From contig NC_083566.1 in NCBI RefSeq assembly GCF_019925205.1, positions 3,224,001-3,288,000 on the forward strand: a DNA stretch of 64,000 bases, given 5' to 3'. Both the position numbers and the translations under genes were made by a program. Below, piece after piece: positions 49,933-63,560 of the stretch (its first letter is position 1; every line of letters starts with the position of its first letter). The notes beneath the pieces are model-generated. The model was not told the origin of the DNA. It saw only the letters and a list, made by a program, of their open reading frames with translations, and did no database searches. This DNA comes from Metopolophium dirhodum. Taxonomy: Eukaryota > Arthropoda > Insecta > Hemiptera > Aphididae.

Positions 49933-50538
49933 ATAATTATTAGGGCCTGGATTTGAATGCCCTAAAAACTAACAATAAATTTCTTTTCAACACAATGATG
50001 CCCTAAAAAATTATCTAATTTTTTTTGACAGGCGCGCAATTACGCAACTGATCGGAAAATTACAGATAATTTTCAGAATTTTCTACACTTTATCAACTGC
50101 TTAACAATAACACAAAAACTAAATACCAAACTTAGGCTCGCACAATAAATACACGGTATCGCTAGAGACAGCTGATAAAGACATTAATATGTTTTCGTAT
50201 CTAGAACGATTGACATAAGTAACAGATAAAAAATAGGTACCTACCAAAAACTGTTAAACCAAATATTATAAAATCAATATTTCTCAATATTTTTAAGTAA
50301 CTAATTTACACTGAAATCTCTTACAGCGTATGAATATATGCACTAAACATTAATAAAATGACTTTGGTGGTAACAAATCCTCAAAAAATGGAAAAACATG
50401 GAAAAATTCAAAAAAATACAAAATACATATTTAACCTTTGGAGTATCTGTTACATAAAACAATTTATGTATTTAGTTGAAATGCATTGACCTAGAGCACC
50501 AAAAAACTTTGCATTGAAACCTAAGTCCTAATAATTAT
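49933..50538. mobile_element. hAT-like element with perfect 8-bp target duplication
   Basis: The element at 49941-50530 (590 bp) begins TAGGGCCTGGATTTGAATGC, and the other end reverse-complements to TAGGACTTAGGTTTCAATGC. ATAATTAT flanks both sides (49933-49940 and 50531-50538). No coding capacity. The superfamily is inferred from the duplication length. Confidence 0.82.
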
Positions 50539-50539
50539 A

Positions 50540-51560
50540 ATACACATCTACAGGCTACTATAGTAATAATTACAAGATAATTACTAAAGTGTAAATACGA
50601 GTTGATATACATTATCAATTAAATAATATTACTAGTGTATAACAAATTTAAATTGTTATTGCTGTTGTAGTTATTATTATTGTAAAAAAAACAAGTTTTT
50701 AAATAATATATGAGCACGAAGTCAATTTAAATGTCGATTGTAGATTTACCTATATAGGTATTAGGTATGATTTATACCCCAGAGGCGCCCATATTTGGTT
50801 TTTCATATTATGTCAAAGGTAATTTAATAGAATAGATGGATAATCATACACATAATTGTATGGTTTAATAGTATACATTGGTAATAGGTACACTTAAGTG
50901 GTTCTTGAGTGGATAATAGTAGAAGTTAATCAACACTAAGCTTCTTTAAAAAAAAATAGGAATAAGGATAAATTAAATTCGAAAAAAACATTCAAAAATT
51001 ATTTGAAATTATTTCTTTCCATAATTTCTTCATAATAATACGAATACCTACGCTTCAGTTTACATAAAACTATTGACTTGATGTTTTTATTAACATTGTG
51101 AAAACAATGCATATTCACGGAAAAGTACGATATAGTCACAAAAATAACGAGAAATCTAATCAAATAATATAATATTTTTTTGGTGGTTTTATAATAGTTC
51201 TACAATTACAAATAATAATAATTTCGTGTTAGAAATAATTATGCGGATTCTTATACCTAATATACGTATGTTTATTATACAGTAACTCGATATTACTATA
51301 GTTAATAAATGTATTCGAAAAAGTACCCGCTACGCAGTAAGTTTGAATAAATTAATGTACCTATTCAAGATACGTTTTCATTGGTTATGGATGGCAGTTT
51401 TAAAAATACTTTTAAAAATGTCTATTCACGTAAATATAGTGCATAAATAACTTTAAGGAAATGAGCAACATCAATAAGTTTTTAAATGTTCCTTCTTTGA
51501 AAGTATATATACGACGAGCAAACTTTTTAACTATTCAGCAGGCTAAAAAAAAAAATGTCG
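50540..51560. other. AT-rich stretch without recognisable gene
   Basis: Low-complexity DNA only. Confidence 0.55.
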
Positions 51561-51998
51561 ACATTCGTGTACTCAACAAATTGCAGAACAGAAACATCCG
51601 ATGTATCACGTGGAATTTTCTCGAATCTCTATTATCAGCCAATCGTATCGGACTGAACGTGAAAAACGACCATGAAATTCGGCCGTGTGTATAACGAAAA
51701 AAAGGGGCCGTCATCCCTGGGGGAATCAAGAAGGGGGCGACAATTTTTTATCTTTTATTTTTCGTAAGTACTCAATCTCCAAATTTCAATTTGACCGTTG
51801 CGCCTGTCTAGAACGGAAAAAATCAGAGGGGCAACGCGTTAACCGACTCGATGTCCGAAACGTCACAATGATTAATACCTACGCTAACTATCAAAGTCAA
51901 CGACGGTACAAAATAATATGTGTACTCTGATTACTCGAGAGTCGAGACGACGACGGTCCAAGCACGGCACCAAGGGTGGTAGTGCCCCCCCCCCCCCC
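51560..51998. other. GC-richer patch ending in a 14-C tract
   Basis: It is less AT-rich, with two open frames on + (51461-51694, 51685-51930) that contain no motif, and it ends in 14 C (51985-51998). It may be a regulatory patch or an old insertion. Confidence 0.35.
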
Positions 51999-52328
51999 GA
52001 AGAAAAATGTGATAGATTACAGAACATCACGTGTTATTTTTATAAAAGCTAAATATTATTGATTTCAACAATTATTTTTTTTAAACATTGATAATTTGAT
52101 TAAATTATACTTCTTTGAGTATTTTGTTCATTTTAAATGTTTTTACCATACCTATAGTCAAATACCGAGATGATAGTATATACTTCAGTTATTTTCAAAT
52201 AGATAATTATATTATTATACTACCTAAGGGATTAGTTTTTACATTTAGATAGGTATCCCCCGTGGTTGTATATAATATTATATGAGTATGTTACTATAAT
52301 TTATCAATGCGTTTTATTTGTATAGCAT

Positions 52329-52600
52329 TTAAGACGGTTTACGTATCAAATCGGTAGGTACAACCTCGCCCGGCCCATCATATTCACATGCCAGCATAAA
52401 AGCCGCCCAACCAATATCCAATACTTCCAATTCAATGTCAAGAATATTAAACGAATTCAAAACCTTTTTTTTTACCCTCTAATCTTTCTACGTGCCATCC
52501 TTTTTAACAAACTCACAACAAGCTTCCCATAATAGTCATCCATTTCATATCAAATTTCTTATCCACAAACCTCATTAAATTACCATTATCAGCTATGGTA
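52329..52600 (-). pseudogene. Possible decayed coding fragment on the - strand
   Basis: Read on the - strand, the last open piece gives LNSFNILDIELEVLDIGWAA then FMLACEYDGPGEVVPTDLIR and a stop at 52329-52331. Upstream, another frame continues (for example KGWHVERLEGKKK) and would join after a one-base slip at an A9 run near 52464-52474. The amino-acid mix looks protein-like rather than low-complexity, but I do not recognise the family. A dead transposon gene is the likeliest source. Confidence 0.35.
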
Positions 52601-53182
52601 TTTTATATTCCCCTGCTATAATCATAGAGCAATAATGCAATGCATATTATCTAATAAATGTAATCTTTAATTGCTTTGTAAACATTATATAGTAACATAT
52701 CTTGTGCATAAATGTCATACACTATAATATCATATTATGTTATTAAACTCGTAAGAGCATTCATTTGCTAAAACATTTCAAATAAAATACATTTTTAAAA
52801 AACGTTTTATTACAAGACGTCAACTTTTAAGATATTGTTTCTAATATGCTTACTCGAAAAAATACGATACCACGGTGTATCAGACATCATGTGTATGAGA
52901 GTGTTGTACTATTATATAGGTAGTATTTTTAAAACGTTATTAATTATTCAAAATTTTATACATTTCATATTATTATCTACTTAGAACTTAGAATACCTAT
53001 ATAAAACTACTGAGAGTATTTTAAAAATTTAAATGTGTGCTACGTTAATTTTATGTTAAATGTAATTAAATTATTTATCCAATTAATCACACAAAAAGTA
53101 TTTGATTCAGTCAGCACTCAGCACCCAAAGAAAAAAATTCTAGCGCCGTACCTCCGACGTTTGCCGATTATTTTTATTTTTA

Positions 53183-53320
53183 AATCAACTAAGAAAAGTC
53201 AAGTTATTTCAACTGTTCATTAACTTTGTTAAGTTCATAGGTTATTTAGAAAATTAACTAATTAGTTAAGTTGAAAAGTTTTAAAAAATTAACCTGTTAA
53301 CTAGTTAATGCCCGTCTTTG
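53183..53320 (-). mobile_element. Truncated hAT-like MITE end
   Basis: It matches the reverse complement of the left end of the element at 39361 (shared AAGTTATTT, AGAAAATTAACTA and the terminal AATGCCC.TCTTTG or AATGCCCACCTTTG). The other half is missing. Confidence 0.75.
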
Positions 53321-53497
53321 CACATTATACACGATTACCGTCATAATGACAACTGAATATACTTGTAATAATATAATCATTTCTTTAGTTCTATCTACGT
53401 GAATAATTTGGATTATTATATTAAGGAAAATGATTTTTCAAAACTATAAAAACAATTTTAACATAAATATGTTTTCGGGCTAGGTACATATATTTTG

Positions 53498-53685
53498 TTT
53501 TCCTAACCAATTTTTTCCAACGCTGTGTTTATCGACATAGAAACGAATAAAATTTAAAAATTACCTAATTCCTACTAGGTATACCTACATATATAATAAT
53601 ATATATATTATACACAATATTGTATTTATTTATTTATTAATATTTATGATTCGTACATTTTTTTCAAAGTGGAAAATATGAAGTA
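53498..53685. repeat. Dispersed repeat, copy B
   Basis: Same repeat as 1771-1945, in the same orientation, with an AT-microsatellite expansion in the middle. Class unknown. Confidence 0.6.
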
Positions 53686-53699
53686 CCCACCTGGCGTGC

Positions 53700-54639
53700 T
53701 ACGTTTATTTCACATAATCCCCAATTTACATGGAACGATGATTTTTTTATTTTATTATTTTTTTAATTTTCGCTCTGACTTTTTTCTACTCGCCAGATGG
53801 CAGACTTGAATATTGCTTGCAAACCGGTGGAATTTTCGTTGGTGGTTGTATTATACGCGTTGTTCTCTTATTAAAATATATTATATATATATATATTATT
53901 GTATTGCAAGACGGCCAGGACGATTGGTACAAATCCCAATCGTCATTCCTAGAGATTCTTTGTTCCTATATGATACTTTATATCGGTATTATACTGAGAT
54001 CTTTTATAATTTTACATCTTTTAGACTTAGCCTTATTTCCGTGCTTATCATTCAAGCTTAAATTCCACCATACAACGTAGATGCGTGCTGCCCTTGTCAA
54101 TCCTCAGTAAATATTTCTTACCCATCACTTTTAACTCCCCTTTTACTCGAAACGGGATCAAACTATATTCATCCTATTTATCTGACGACTGACATAAGGG
54201 TAGTCTGACCCTTGGGTATACCTAAGACTGAGTTATATTCTAAGTTCATCATTAGATACTATCGTATTGCTATATTATAGTGTAATATTTCATTTAGCTA
54301 GTATAGTGTATATACTTTTTTAACATAATAGATTTCTTGATGACTTAATAAACTTGTTTTGTATGTTATGCTTTTTATGATTTTATATCACGAGTGTCTC
54401 AACAAATAAATGATGTTCTCATTTTTCAAAAATATAAATATATATATATATATACCAATGTCCAGTCGAGCACTTTGGCACCCCTTTACTAATTGTTTTC
54501 GTGTCTACATCGGAATGAAATTGTCTTTAGAACTTACTAGCTGGTAGTAGGTTGGTGGAAAATATATTTACCGGCAAAGTAATAATATTAAAATATTTCA
54601 CGAATTTGAGGAAAAACTGAATATTCTTGGACCAAGAAT
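53700..54639. other. AT-rich stretch, transposon-like wording
   Basis: Frames at 53813-54080 + read hydrophobic peptides but contain AT-microsatellite sequence and no motif. 54060-54260 has a text resembling an element 3' end without defined borders. Nothing can be annotated firmly. Confidence 0.35.
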
Positions 54640-55120
54640 ATGTACGAAAAATGTATACAAACAATCGTACACGTGAAATTACAACGTACCTACGATGACC
54701 GTGGACCGGCTACCGTGTCCGTGGAACGTCTATATTACGTGTGTGTATCATCACTATATTTAGATACAACAACTCTCCGTTGTACAGTGCGGGTAATAAA
54801 TAATAATAATAATAATAATATTATAACAAATCGTAAACGGACGTAAAAATATGTTCGTCGGCCCCAAAACGGTGACGTGTATAATACACTACTACTGTTG
54901 TACTCTAAAGTGGGGGGAAAAAAATAAACAAATAAATCGTGGAAAACCGGTCGGCCGCGCGACGTCCAAAATCGAAACGAGACCGCGACTCCTTGGCCGC
55001 CGCCGCCGCCGCCACAGCGTCCGACTTTCCGTCGCATAGGTCGTAATTATTACACACACACACAACAATGGAGGTGATGTCCGCCGCCGGCCGTTTACTA
55101 TTCTCGTCCTTTCTCCTTCC
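54640..55120. other. GC-richer patch with a GCC run
   Basis: CpG-richer stretch that includes a GCC repeat near 54993-55013 and a TAA microsatellite near 54797-54820. The opposite-strand frame 54735-55037 shows glycine runs from the GCC repeat. Possible regulatory island. Confidence 0.35.
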
Positions 55121-55349
55121 CGTGTTTATTATCGTTATTGTTATATATATATATTATATCATAAGATATGTATACGCGTTCGGTATGTAATTACTGGTTT
55201 AAATGTGTGTATAATATGTTTTTGTGCGTACCCCGGTATGCGTCTGTACATAGGTATAATACACATATACTATATATATATATATAGTATTATTGTCGTA
55301 CACATACTGACGTACAAGTCGTCCGGCGACATGGGCTACCGGTATTTTG

Positions 55350-55353
<4 letters not shown>

Positions 55354-55380
<27 letters not shown>
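55354..55380. repeat. (TTA)9 microsatellite
   Basis: Uninterrupted TTA repeat. Shorter TTA runs occur at about 38527-38540 and 40699-40719. Confidence 0.9.
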
Positions 55381-55381
<1 letters not shown>

Positions 55382-55399
55382 CATTATTCATCGACCGTA

Positions 55400-58300
55400 G
55401 CTCTAGCGTCAGAGTATAACCCGATCATTAAATCCGTTCGGCGGCGCGTCATAAATTCCGGGTGCATATCAATTATAAATTATAATTAATATACTCGGAC
55501 AGTCTCTCGCGCGTCGTTTGCAATGCCGTATTTTTCTTGAAAAAAAAAAATGTATAATATGATCATGTCCCTGCGGTATGCGTTTTTTGGTTTGTTTGCG
55601 TTTATAAATTATTTGAAACCGTTATTTGGGTCCGCCAAAAAAAAAAATAACCTACAGAAACACAAGTCAGAGAATTTAGTCGGCTTTCTTTTGTATTTTT
55701 ATTCTGTCGTCTCTTTATCATGATGTCCAACAACTGCATACGCATTATATCCGAACACCATAGTCTTTAAACTTCGTTCGATGATTATACTGTATATCAA
55801 GCTACAGACCGATTGCCGTGATGTTTGTCGAGAATGTCCGTAGGTATTCGACACATTCCACCAAGATCTTACAAAATCGTTCAATACACAAGCAGGAGAG
55901 TCACATGGCTATTACATATATTATATTTTATAATGTTATACATTATATCGTTCTCATCAACAATATTCATTACCTATAGACAATACTGGCGTATATCCTC
56001 CGATTTAAAAAACATATTGACGCAATGACAAATCCATCAGATACACTCATATAATAAAAAGATCATGGACATCCGTATAGTATTATGTAGGTACAGATAC
56101 GTACAGCTATATGGTTTTTTTAAGGCGGCCGAGGGGTGTTTTAATTTAATATTTAAATACAATTTTTGGGAGGCTGTTCACACATCTAATATTTTTGAAT
56201 TATATGGACAAAGGGGTGGGTTAACACAAAAAACACCCCCCCCTCCCACCTCCTTGGCTACGTGCCTGTGTAGGTATTACCAAATTATAGGTACTATGTT
56301 ATAGGTATGACCAATATAGCCTATTTAGGCACACGCTGTGATGTTTAAGGCATTAATGTAATGAAATCGAATCCAAGTGGTGGATACCTGCAATCGGGGC
56401 TAACATAAGGAACTAGGATCACCACTAATTAGTTACATAAATACGGTTTTATAAGCATTGCAAAATTAGGATTAATTACACACTATTTAGCATTAATTAT
56501 TTTAATAGATATTCATATAAAAAAATTAATTACAGTGCCTTACATGCGATAAGTTGATAGCACATGCTTTTTAATGATTTTTATATTTTCAAAAAAAAAA
56601 ATCACAGTGATTGTAGTTATTTGTCTTTTTTTTCTGCGAGAAACTAGTGGTGACTATTATGCGCATAAACGAGTCGTAGGCTCGATGGTAGTTCTAAACT
56701 ATTTCCCAGGCCAACTATAAATAAAATAACTCAATAACAGAGTTCTAGTGACGAGTCGTAAATCGTGATTGTTCGAACTTCGAAACAAAGGATTTTTATA
56801 TGTGCGGTGTGGGAAAAAGTTACTTTTCCGAACATAGAAATATTGCTCTCCGTATATGTACTTTGTATTAACAGTACCTATCAAATTGTAGCAAAGAAAA
56901 CTCATTTAAAAAATATCAAAATTAAATTGTGAATTAAAATGATGCATAATCATAAATCGTCTATCCAACTTATCTTTCCGAAATTATGTGTGATGAGTGA
57001 AATTTTTTTTATAAGTGTTTCAACTTTAAATTTTTACAAAATTGGATATTTTAAAAAAATTTAATCATTTTGTTGTAACAAAAAAATATATTTATGGTAG
57101 AGATAAACTTTTTGCTATTACATACTTGCTATAATTTTTTATACATAATGACATTGTTAAAATATTTATATCAATTATTTTAAGTTAGTTATGTTATTAA
57201 CGTTATTCTACGGCCAAATAGTTAAGTTAATAGGTTTAATGCAATTTTTTTCGTCAAAAATTAGTTCAAGTAGTTCAACCCACCAAATTTCGTTGGTGAT
57301 TACTTACCGATAGTAGTATAAAATATGTAACATAAACTATCTTTAGAAATAATTGATGATCCACCCATTTCCTTCACTCGAAACTGTTTTTCGTAAACAA
57401 CGATTTATCACTGAGTTCAAATTTAACACATCCGTCACAGTAGTGACCTACTCATTATCGAAGTACTCTCGAAACTTAATATATTATACTATGCTAGGTC
57501 TAGTTCTTCGGTTTTCTTAAGACGATAACAGTTTAAAGTCCCTGAGCCAACGCTGAAATAAAAAGTCTTCGGCTATGGACCCACGATACTCGCGACCCTA
57601 AATCCGGCCGCGCAGCCTGAAATGGCATTCTAATCAAATTGTTCATAATACTACTGTATGTACTCATACCTACTACCGTTATAAACGTATATTTTACTAC
57701 AACTTAAAATTCTGTTCGACCATGCCGTATAACAGTATCCAAACCGGCTTTTTGCTTTTGATATATATTTCAGTAAACGTGTTGCTTTGAATATCGCGTG
57801 AAACGCGCTATCGTTGTTATGTTAATACGTTATTATTGTTACGTTGTAATTGTGTAGACGAATGACTTGAATGACCAGAAGCATTTTGAAACGCGTCGAC
57901 TCAATAGCCGTTCTTTGGAAAATAAAAACACCAGTAGTTGTACGGCCTCTGTTACACACCGTAGGTAATATCAAATTTCATCGGCAACATAAAAAACAAC
58001 CCACCACCTCACGACTACCGTGGACATTTACGATTTTACCTTCACCTTAACGTATTATAAATCGTAATTCGATCAAACGTAATCTAATCGCCGAGGTCGT
58101 TAATACAATGCAATTGAGTACGATAAGAGTATTTGAATTCGATGTTGCTATTAAATAGTATGATAAACTTTGATGTTGTATACGTAATTTTGTTTTTTTT
58201 TCCTAAAGAACTAGCATTTCACACGCTAATCACGCTAATAATATGTGTTTAAATATAATGTACAACAATATCGTAAATTGTTTAAAAGCGTATTATTAAT

Positions 58301-61300
58301 ACAGTTACTATAAGTCTAACTCAAATTAACCAAAATAATTGATATTCTGGTAGACAGCCCTAACCAATTTTTAAAATCTACTAAACTACAAACAAAATAA
58401 ATAAATATTACCGGAAACAACAAACTCTGTCCACTGTTGAAATGTGATTAGGATGATTTCATTAGTAGATGTCTTAAAGTTGTTGAATGATCCTTCGGAT
58501 AGATAATATTTAATATTATAAATACTCATGTTGTGCCACATAAACGATCACTAAACATTTAATGAATCAACAGTGAGCTAATAATAGTCATCAAACATGA
58601 TTTAGTAGCTTATGATTGGTACATTCAATTTTAGTGAACCATTAAATTAATCCATGTATTTCTGCAACTCAGCAATCGGCATTACTCATTATATTGCCGT
58701 TATCGTTAAACAAAAAAAAACAATAGGAAACCTAGTTATCAACGTGAAAACCGCTAGCAGGCTTTGAAAATCAAAATTATTCGTACCATAGTAATATTAT
58801 GGAATATATACTTTTTTTGTGTTTAAAATAGTTAATAATACTTTTAACAGCAATGATTTAAATCACGCATATTATTTATATTTATACCTATTTATTTTCA
58901 CATTATTAAATAACATGACTTTAAAAGTTGCAAGTACACATTATTATTGAATACTCAAACATTACAATTGGATAATGCAAATACATTAAAGTAGGTATTA
59001 ACTTCATTTTTATCCTAAATTATGTCAAGTTATTTAGTCTTGAAATAATTACACAATCTGTTTACGCTACAAACATTCAAGACGCCCTTGTTTTTGTTTT
59101 CCGAGTACTTTAATTAATTTTATGCTAAATTATTATGGTATAGTTAGACTGTTTTGAGTTTTAATCAAACACTTCAGCATCTTAACGGTTACATAAAATC
59201 TATAACCCTAAATTATATTTTGGGATTTCCATAAAACTTATTATTAATCTGTGTGCGTATTACTATACATAGAGCTGTTCTGAGATTGAAATGTAATAAT
59301 ATGTACTAATATTTTATATTATTATGTATTTATATATAATATATTCAGAACATTAGAACACTGTACTGGTATTGGTTTTGTAAATTGTAAATGTATTATT
59401 GACTAATAATATCATGCTACTTTATTAACACTAAAAAGTATTAAAATTGTCTACGTACCTACATTTTTCGAATATAATTTGTAATAATTAGTAAAACTTT
59501 CACGTCATCGGGTAAGTACAGTGTACACAAATTATTATAGTTAAGTGCATATTTAATATTTCGGTGCATTTCTCTCAGCTGTATTGTTCGATAGAACGAG
59601 CCAAACGTGGGCTCGAGCATTCGCATACATTTCACTCGGTAAAATAAAATTGTGTGTCACCATTCGGAATTCTCGATAGTATAGGTAAACGCCAATGATT
59701 GTACAAATAAATTGTCTTCCCGCCGTACAACGGCTGATGAAATATTGCTAGGCGATCGGGGCGGGTAAACGGCAATGCTACAATAATTTATTGATCATCT
59801 GACCAAGTACCTTCAATAACATATTTTATTCACCAAGGATTTCGCCCTTTAAACACGTCACACCACAGAAACCACACGTCATTCATCGTGCATTACCTAT
59901 AATAATATGATATATTACAGCGTTTCGAGTCCCGTCCCAAACGCGGTGACTGCGCAGTCCCGCACACCCGCCGGTTTTGTGTACAAAACGCGTTACCCGC
60001 CCGAGTCGATATAAATTTGTATTATTATTATTATTATTATTTTTCACACCGCGTCATACAACATTAATTTCACATCAGTTTTTCCACAATAATGGTATAC
60101 ATTGTCCACTATATGGGTAGGTACCTCTTGTACATAATATAATAATATTATGTGTTGCGGGCACATACCAAACACGAATGCGTCTAAACGAAAAACCATT
60201 CATGAAAAAACGCTCACGGATACCGTTCCGGATAACGATTTTATTGTTCAACGTGTGTACCTACACGTACACTTGTTCGTGTGTGCGTGTGAGGGAGAGA
60301 TAGAGAGTAATATTATGTATTATATTATACATATATACGTATATTTTTTTTTCCAACCAGACATCGCTAGTTAATGTAGTTGCCTACACAATAATATACA
60401 CTTCACATACTTACGGCGGTATGAAAAGACCGTGTTCACCGCGTAGGTATTTGTGGTCGCCACAGCTGAACCGACAACATATTATATACATAATATGATA
60501 ATATATATATTAAATAATAGCCCGGCGTGTACAAAACTCGTCAAGTGTTTGTGTTTTCGTGTGTTTGTGTGTTGCACACTTCGTGTATAATGTATATATA
60601 TATAGTTATAAAAAATTACTTTTAAAAAAAAAACACGAAAGATAATAACAACTCTAATATATCACGTGTGTTTTAAACTTGTGCGTTTCGGTGTATTTGA
60701 CGTTACACCCATAATACCTACGAGACTTGTTTTGAACTCCAATGTAACATATCCCTGTAGTAAAATCATCATGAATACCGGATACGACATAATATTACGT
60801 TAGAGATTCGTTTGAATGAAAACCTGCGACACAGAAATGGTCCATCGACCGCAAAAACGTGGTATATATAATAGGTTATAGTAAATAGAATCACTATTCA
60901 TCCTAATACCAATCAAATCGATAATTTAGAGAAATGTATACATATAGGTATAGGTAGGTGTTTTATTATGACGATGAGAAACTCTTGTGTACAATTTACT
61001 TGCGTGTTTAAATCAGTTAATGAGATCTTAAAACATTTAAGATGTGCAAATAATTCGAATTGGTAGCACGAAACATAATATTATTATAGTCGTCTTAGCA
61101 CAATATAATATACGTGATTACTAAGAATAGGGTCGAGATTATTCACCGATTATATATCGTGTTGAAAGCGGTCCGTATAACATTGTCTGTGTACAAAAAA
61201 AACGTATTGTGACTTTTAGGCATCTAATAACAATGATTTAGTGAACACACTACAATGTACAATAAACATTTCATGGGAATAATATGAGACCTATATTTCT

Positions 61301-62750
61301 TACCGTGTACATTCCTCGACCAACTACCCGTGAAGAACCTATATACTATTATAGTGCTATCTTCGCGGATTAACACCGAGGTGGAAATGCAGGCATCGAT
61401 AAAACAAACACTGTCGAAGTATTTACCACACCGAATAAAACGAATTTTACGATACTGAAGTATTTAAATGCAGTACAACGTATAAGTACTATGTAATTTT
61501 CAATGCAATTTTATACATCATTACATAGATTATTTTATGAATATAGTCTTATTTCGGAAAATAAATTGTTCGTGTATTCGCTAACGAGTACCTAGTTAGT
61601 TAGTCATGCAATATTTAGCATTCAAAAAACAGGTTTTAATCATTTTCCGCCACAGCGTATCAGAATAATATTATAATTTTCTCCGTTGCTGCAGCACCAG
61701 CTGCAGATGGACTTAATTAATATATGTATTGAACACTATAAAATACCTACACAATGATATCACCCGGCTCTTAAAATATTAAAATATGAGGCTGAGACCG
61801 ACGTTTATATATATTTATTTATTTATTATATATGTATATTTTTTTTTTTTGTATAATGACTTTAACGCGCATAATATATTTTGTATGTACCTAATATAGT
61901 TCCTTGCAGTGCTATATGTATAAACACGAGAATTTCATTTTGAACCGTGTGAAAATAAAAATTTCTTCGAATTCAGATAGCAAACGATTATTTCGTGTAC
62001 ACTGTACGTCTGTTGTAGGTATATAGCAAAAAAATCAGAAACACTTTAGACTGCGGTCGTATGGCTGCAGCTGCACTGCTGCAGGCTTTGCGCGAAACAC
62101 ACATAATATATTATTATAACTATACGTGCTCTCCCCTGTAGTTGTTTCAATGAGAAATAATAAAATTCGGCACAAAAATGAAATCAGAAATACATGTTTC
62201 GGTGATGTGGGCATATAGTTTCTACATTTTTCAAATATTTTCGTTTCGTCCGCCTATCTCGTTGGCCACCAAATGTAATAAAGAAAAATGTTCGTTTACG
62301 CCAAAATGTGTATTTAAATCTGTTTTACAAACATATCACACCGTATAGAACCATTTAAAACTATTCTGCTCAGAAAAAGTGGCTGCAGATGTGCGGACCG
62401 TGGTAGTCGTCATTACAGCGAAAGGGTACGTAATTTTTTTTTTTAACTGTTGGATTTCGTTCATTCAAAAACTGTCGTCAGTGGCCCTGGTAAAAATATG
62501 ATGATGCTTGGATGGGTGTTTAAGTTTAACTTTGCCCGCATCTTGTAGACCTATTAAAAACTTGAAGCTACAAAAACAATGCCTGTACGATGGCGCTGCT
62601 GCATGAGAATTGTGCTGCTATTTACATAGCTATAACTTTATTATACAAACAAAAATTCACGAAATACGTAGGTATTTTGCTAGTTTAACATTATCACGTT
62701 TACTCGAAAACGCGTGGTTGGGTTAGGTTCAGTTATAACGATGTAACAAT
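55400..62750. other. AT-rich stretch without recognisable gene
   Basis: More than 7 kb with no element or exon supported, apart from the transposon tip at 56222-56269. Small less AT-rich patches occur at 57540-57640, 59575-59780 and 59930-60010. I looked here for the C-terminal helix exon of the PTB domain and did not find it. Confidence 0.5.
56222..56269 (-). mobile_element. Transposon terminus, reverse orientation
   Basis: CCCTCCCACCTCCTTGGCTA followed by CGTGCCTG reverse-complements to a CAGGCACGTAGCCAAGGAGG tip, a wording common at insect DNA-element ends (CAGTGGCGTAGCCAAGG). The rest of the element was not delimited. Confidence 0.4.
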
Positions 62751-62759
62751 ATAATATTA

Positions 62760-63560
62760 TACGCATCCGCGGCGGCGGCGGCGGCGTGTCGATTAGATTT
62801 TCGACAACCTGAAAAATACTAAAATATCATAATATTATTGTTCGGCGAAAACCGAAAAACAAATAATAAACGACTCTTTTTCGATGGGGTGTAAACGAAC
62901 GAGGCCCGGCGATCGCGCACGTATAATATGGCGCGTGAGCATAACGATATAATATTTAGCGTGCATGAATGGACCGGGCACGAACGCACCTTTCGAACGC
63001 CGCACGTCTGAACCGGTTGCCGGCCACCGGAGAGGTGATTCCCACAGGCCGGCCGCCCGCCTGCCCGCCCGCCCGCGCGCCCAACTGCCACCGCGAGAGC
63101 CGCCGCGACATGTCAGCAGTAGGTATACGCACCGTCGTCTCTGCGGTGGTGTCTCGTGTGCGCTCGTCCCCGTCCGTGTGTGTTTGTGTGACCGTGTGTG
63201 TGGCCGTGTGTGTCCGGGTGTGTACGTGGTGAATTCATACGCCGTGCGTGGCGATACATCGTTAGATCCGGTGCGTCGCGCCGTCATCTCGTCGGGGACG
63301 CAGCGGCGTGTACGTCATATGTGCTGCAGCGTAAGTTGTCGCGTATGCGTCGTCACCACCGACGGAACAGGGTGAACATGGCGTGACATGGGCGGCGTGA
63401 CGGATTGCCAGCCGGCTTGGACAGGTGTACGGTACCGAAAGCTCACCACCCACCACAAACCCACCGACGGATGTTGGTCGTTCTCTTGTTCCGGTTGCGG
63501 CAGCGTGCAAATGTTACAGGTAAATCACCTGCGCCAGCCGAGGTTATCTGAGCCCGCAAG
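62760..63560. promoter_or_regulatory. CpG-dense island with splice donor at right edge
   Basis: This is the most CG-dense part of the window: a (CGG) run at 62769-62785, GCCCGCC runs near 63055-63080 and GTGTGTGTG words near 63170-63230. ACAG|GTAAAT at 63516-63525 is a good + strand donor (exon edge 63519). The frames on both strands (for example 62965-63375 +, 62835-63287 -) are compositional. Together with the acceptor at 63782 this fits a promoter and untranslated first exon of a + strand transcript. Not proven. Confidence 0.4.

Noticed and set aside
62819..63510. Multiple overlapping frames of 62-150 codons
   Set aside because: All six frames are open for long stretches because the island is CG-rich; none has a recognisable domain.
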